Assembly: GCF_001050515.1 (NCBI RefSeq)
Contig: NZ_CAHS01000021.1
Span: forward strand, 297,496-361,495
Direction of reading: 5' to 3'
DNA from: Erwinia piriflorinigrans CFBP 5888
GTDB lineage: Bacteria > Pseudomonadota > Gammaproteobacteria > Enterobacterales > Enterobacteriaceae
DNA: 64,000 nucleotides
Shown: in pieces, positions 61,304 to 64,000 of the stretch
How positions within the stretch are numbered: position 1 is the stretch's first letter
How the letters are laid out: each line of letters begins with the position of its first letter
The notes under the pieces: model-generated
What the model was told of the DNA's origin: nothing
The model's database searches: none
The model's input: the letters and a program-made list of their open reading frames with translations, nothing else
Made by a program: the position numbers and the translations under genes

Positions 61304-62365
61304 TTATTGCTGCATATTAAAAATAACGTTCTCCTGCCACAGGCGGGGCAGCGTTTTCGCGGCCTTATCCCAGGCAGCCGGATCGGCAATCGGGTGGGCA
61401 TTTTTGTACGCGGCGGCAGGGAGCAATTTAGCCTGCACATCCTGCGGCAACGTCAGATGTTCTGCGCGGATCGGACGCGCATAGCCTCGGGCAAGGTTAA
61501 TTTGGCCTGCGTCGGAGAATATGTATTCCCGTGTCAGTTTGGCGGCGTTAGGGTGTTGAGCATATTTATTGATGAGGGTGGTGTAACCGGAGGTAATCGA
61601 TCCATCAGACGGGATCACCACCTCGAAGCGATTGCGGTCAATCTGGTCGCGGTAGTTCAGCCCGTTAAAGTCCCACACTACCGCCACCTGAATTTCACCT
61701 TTTTCAAGGTTGGCGATGACCGGGTTGGTCAGTCCGAGTCGCCCTGCTTTCGCCAGCGAACTGAAGAAATCCAGCGCGGGTTGCAGGTTCTTTTCACTGC
61801 CGCCCAGCGCATAGCTTGCCGCCAGTACGCCATTCGCCGCCTGTGCCGCCACGCTGACATCACCAATCGTCACCACGTAGCTGCCTTTTTTTAAATCGGC
61901 CCAGCTGTGGGGAATGTCTTTGACCTGGTCCTTATTGACAATAAATGCGATGGTGCCGGTGTAGGCTAATGCCCAGTAACCCTCTTTGTCTTTCGCCCAG
62001 TCGGGGATCTGATCCCAGGTCGTGGGTTTATAAGGTTGCACCAATCCTTTCTGCACCGCTATCGGGCCGAAAGACGCACCAACATCGCCAATATCTGCAC
62101 TGGCATAGTTTTTCTCGGCAGCAAACTTCGCCAGTTCCTCGGCTGAGGACATATCGGTATCACTGTGCTTAATCCCATATTGACGGCTGATATCACTCCA
62201 GGTGTCTTTCCAGTTAGCCCAACTATCTGGCATGCCAACGCTGTTAACCTGACCTTCAGCGCGGGCGGCCTGTTCTAAATCGGCATTCGCAGCCAGGCTG
62301 TCGGTGGGCAATAGCATAACCATAGTCGTGACCGTGGCTAACACGGATGTAAACAACGATTTCAT
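61304..62365 (-). CDS. ABC transporter periplasmic substrate-binding protein
   Basis: 353-residue binding protein: signal peptide ending TDSLAANA, then ARAEGQVNSVGMPDSWANW, the loop ADIGDVGASFG, WALAYTGTIAFIVNKDQ and DVSVAAQAANGVLAA; two-lobed ferric/spermidine/phosphonate-type family. First gene of the operon, downstream of the PhoB box, so its ligand is probably an organophosphorus compound (inference). Ligand residues not assigned. Confidence 0.83.
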   Translation of the reverse strand: MKSLFTSVLATVTTMVMLLPTDSLAANADLEQAARAEGQVNSVGMPDSWANWKDTWSDISRQYGIKHSDTDMSSAEELAKFAAEKNYASADIGDVGASFGPIAVQKGLVQPYKPTTWDQIPDWAKDKEGYWALAYTGTIAFIVNKDQVKDIPHSWADLKKGSYVVTIGDVSVAAQAANGVLAASYALGGSEKNLQPALDFFSSLAKAGRLGLTNPVIANLEKGEIQVAVVWDFNGLNYRDQIDRNRFEVVIPSDGSITSGYTTLINKYAQHPNAAKLTREYIFSDAGQINLARGYARPIRAEHLTLPQDVQAKLLPAAAYKNAHPIADPAAWDKAAKTLPRLWQENVIFNMQQ

Positions 62366-62762
62366 AACGGATGCTCCAGGTTAAAAGTTGAACGGCCTAT
62401 AGACAAGTACAGCAAATATCGGGCCAATTTAACCTGCGCTAATGACTGTTTTATGACAGTCGCGATTGCCGCTGGACGGGCAAGGGGCCTCAGAACGCAT
62501 CGGCTACACGCTATGCGCCCTGCCGGTTCATTGCAGGGCTGCGTTGCACCTATTTGAAGCTGTATGGTTTCGAAGCAATAGAAGTGGAATGCATAACAGT
62601 CAGCTACCTGTTGCACTTTACTGAAAGTCGCAGAAAATGAGTCGCTGTTTTTAAACCGCTGCCGCAAACCAGGATTAATTAAAATTATGCTTCTTAAAGA
62701 ATTAAAGAGAACAGCTCCGTGGCCTTTGAACGTCCATCTGATACAACTTTTAGCGAATATTG
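62366..62762. other. Intergenic region upstream of the ABC operon, with PhoB box
   Basis: About 400 bases between metA and the binding-protein gene. No gene. It contains the PhoB box listed separately and a hairpin just after metA. Confidence 0.5.
62442..62459 (-). promoter_or_regulatory. PhoB box of the ABC/phosphodiesterase operon
   Basis: On the minus strand CTGTCAT-AAAA-CAGTCAT: two 7-base direct repeats with a 4-base AT-rich spacer, the PhoB-binding arrangement (first repeat perfect, second one mismatch). It is ~77 bases upstream of the binding-protein start, in the correct orientation. Confidence 0.85.
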
Positions 62763-62791
62763 ATCGTGGAGGATCAAAGATCCGCCACGAT
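62763..62791 (-). terminator. Hairpin after metA
   Basis: Near-perfect 13-base inverted repeat ATCGTGGAGGATC / GATCCGCCACGAT with AAA loop and one mismatch, ~25 bases beyond the metA stop. No T run on the minus strand, so termination strength is uncertain. Confidence 0.6.
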
Positions 62792-62814
62792 AGAAACGAG
62801 AAAATCGCGTGAGA

Positions 62815-63744
62815 TCAATCGAGCGTTGGATTCATATGGCGCAGATCGAATGGCGTAATCTGATAAACATAGTAATTTAACCAGTTTGAAAAAAGCAGGT
62901 TACCGTGACTACGCCAGCTGGCACGCGGCGGCAGCTGCGGATTATCTTGCGGGAAATAGTTAAACGGTACTTCTGGATTTAAGCCAGCCTCATAATCACG
63001 GTGATATTCACCCGATAAGGTTAACGCATCATATTCTGGATGTCCGGTCACGAACGCAAGGCGCTTATCCTTGCTGGCGAACAGGTATGCCCCCGTTTGT
63101 TCTGACTCGGCAAAGATTTCCAGGTCAGTATAGTCACGGATAATGCCCGTAGGGAAGTCAGCATAACGTGAGTGAGGCGCCAGAAAAGTGTCATCAAAGC
63201 CACGGGTCAGCAGAGCATGAGGATGTGAGATTTGGTGATCAAATACGCCAGACAGCTTGCTATCGCGGGTTTGCTTAGGAATGCCATACAGGATATTCAA
63301 TGCGGCCTGCACCGCCCAACAGACAAACAGCGTGGACGTCACGTGCTCTTTCGCCCAATGTAGTACCTTATGGATTTGTGGCCAGTAGGCAACATCGCAG
63401 AAGTCGACCAGACCAAGTGGAGCTCCGGTGACTATCAGCCCATCATAGTTATCATTCTGAATATCTTCGAAATTACGATAAAAATTATTGAGATGTTCAG
63501 AAGGAGTATTACGTGATTCGCGCGTATCGATACGCAAAAGCTGGATGTCAATCTGCAACGGCGAGTTAGAAAGCAGACGAAGAAACTGATTCTCTGTTTC
63601 GATCTTCTTTGGCATCAGATTAAGTACCAGTACTTTCAAGGGTCGGATCATCTGAGTGCTTGCTCGCGTAGAAGTCATCACAAAGACATTCTCGTTGCGC
63701 AAAAAACTCACCGCTGGTAATTCATCAGGTACCCTGATTGGCAT
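62815..63744 (-). CDS. metA: MetA, homoserine O-succinyltransferase
   Basis: First enzyme of methionine synthesis, transferring succinyl from succinyl-CoA to homoserine. 309 residues as in E. coli. Catalytic Cys142 (FVCWAVQ), His235 and Glu237 (TGHPEYD) are intact. MetJ boxes lie upstream. The gene neighbours aceB in E. coli; here it neighbours the ABC operon, and an rRNA-operon terminator lies on its far side. Confidence 0.97.
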   Translation of the reverse strand: MPIRVPDELPAVSFLRNENVFVMTSTRASTQMIRPLKVLVLNLMPKKIETENQFLRLLSNSPLQIDIQLLRIDTRESRNTPSEHLNNFYRNFEDIQNDNYDGLIVTGAPLGLVDFCDVAYWPQIHKVLHWAKEHVTSTLFVCWAVQAALNILYGIPKQTRDSKLSGVFDHQISHPHALLTRGFDDTFLAPHSRYADFPTGIIRDYTDLEIFAESEQTGAYLFASKDKRLAFVTGHPEYDALTLSGEYHRDYEAGLNPEVPFNYFPQDNPQLPPRASWRSHGNLLFSNWLNYYVYQITPFDLRHMNPTLD

Positions 63745-63778
63745 CGCCTACTTCCTCATTGCATACGCTTATACGTTT

Positions 63779-63794
63779 AGACATCCAGACAGCT
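63779..63794. promoter_or_regulatory. MetJ boxes upstream of metA
   Basis: Two adjacent 8-base met boxes AGACATCC and AGACAGCT (consensus AGACGTCT), with conserved flanking sequence, ~35-50 bases before the metA start. A MetJ dimer pair would bind here and repress metA when S-adenosylmethionine is high. Confidence 0.85.
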
Positions 63795-63965
63795 AAAATA
63801 ACGTCAGGTGATGCAAATGTCGAGTACTTATCCGATAGTTGAAAATGTTTCATTACGTCGCAGATGATCACAGAATGAGCATGAAAATCTGACGCTTACA
63901 TCATTCTCATCAAAATTAGGGAAATGTGCGGAAGTATGCGGGTTTTGGTGAACCCTTGAAACGCA

Positions 63966-63993
63966 AAAAGGCCACCCCGAAGGATGGCCTTTT
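63966..63993 (-). terminator. rRNA-operon type terminator (end of rrn beyond window)
   Basis: On the minus strand the hairpin AAAAGGCCATCC-UUCG-GGGUGGCCUUUU has the extra-stable UUCG loop and a U-G pair that exists only in minus-strand RNA. It is followed by TTTTTGCGTTTC, the same tail as E. coli rrnB T2. So an rRNA operon probably ends here, coming from the right on the minus strand, as rrnE lies beside metA in E. coli. Confidence 0.75.
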
Positions 63994-64000
63994 GCTTTAT

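Noticed and set aside
1..64000. CRISPR arrays, tRNA genes, intact insertion sequences, integrase genes
   Set aside because: Looked for regular spaced repeats, cloverleaf-like sequence and transposase/integrase genes; none found.

Overview
The window is a chromosomal segment of a gamma-proteobacterium of the order Enterobacterales, most likely Erwinia or a close relative (Erwiniaceae). The basis is gene content and order plus near full-length similarity to recalled Escherichia coli proteins; no database search was run. The backbone follows the E. coli 90-92 min region, read from the yjcE/ghxP/soxRS side to metA, with several blocks missing or replaced. The right edge carries an rRNA-operon type terminator, as expected because rrnE lies beside metA in E. 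coli.

Layout. 0-5.8 kb: end of a LysR regulator, yjcE, ghxP, a glutathione S-transferase gene and the divergent soxR/soxS pair with its operator. 5.8-18.2 kb: accessory block between soxS and ssb, with an ATP-grasp (TupA-like) plus flippase pair of low GC, an IS3-derived helix-turn-helix protein, a decayed stretch, a VirK/YbjX protein, a DUF3828-type exported protein and a two-partner secretion pair (exoprotein and transporter). 18.2-23.3 kb: ssb, uvrA and a zinc alcohol dehydrogenase. 23.3-29.3 kb: AT-rich spacer, a large intimin/invasin-type inverse autotransporter and a yjbR remnant. 29.3-35.2 kb: yjbQ, tyrB, a YitT membrane protein, an Lrp/AsnC regulator (where E. coli has alr), dnaB and qorA. 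35.4-46.7 kb: pspG, dusA, a TraF-like outer-membrane protein, zur, yjbJ, dinF, lexA, dgkA, plsB, ubiA, ubiC and psiE. 46.9-56.0 kb: the yjbEFGH exopolysaccharide operon, pgi, lysC behind a lysine riboswitch, and a BASS-family transporter. 56.1-63.7 kb: yjbB, a five-gene ABC transporter/phosphodiesterase operon preceded by a PhoB box, and metA.

Shared themes. DNA damage (uvrA, ssb, lexA, dinF) and redox stress (soxRS, zur, qorA, GST) genes carry recognisable operators. Surface and adhesion functions are concentrated in accessory segments (TPS pair, inverse autotransporter, flippase/ATP-grasp pair). Phosphorus handling clusters at the right end (yjbB and the PhoB-boxed ABC/phosphodiesterase operon). 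Compared with E. coli, the maltose genes (between psiE and ubiC), aceBAK-iclR-metH (between metA and yjbB), alr and aphA are absent from their usual positions.

The best candidate for a little-described system is the PhoB-boxed ABC transporter operon with its small cytoplasmic alkaline-phosphatase-superfamily enzyme. Next come the inverse autotransporter with an unusual C-terminal tip and the stand-alone IS3-derived regulator-like protein. No CRISPR array, tRNA gene or intact insertion sequence was seen.
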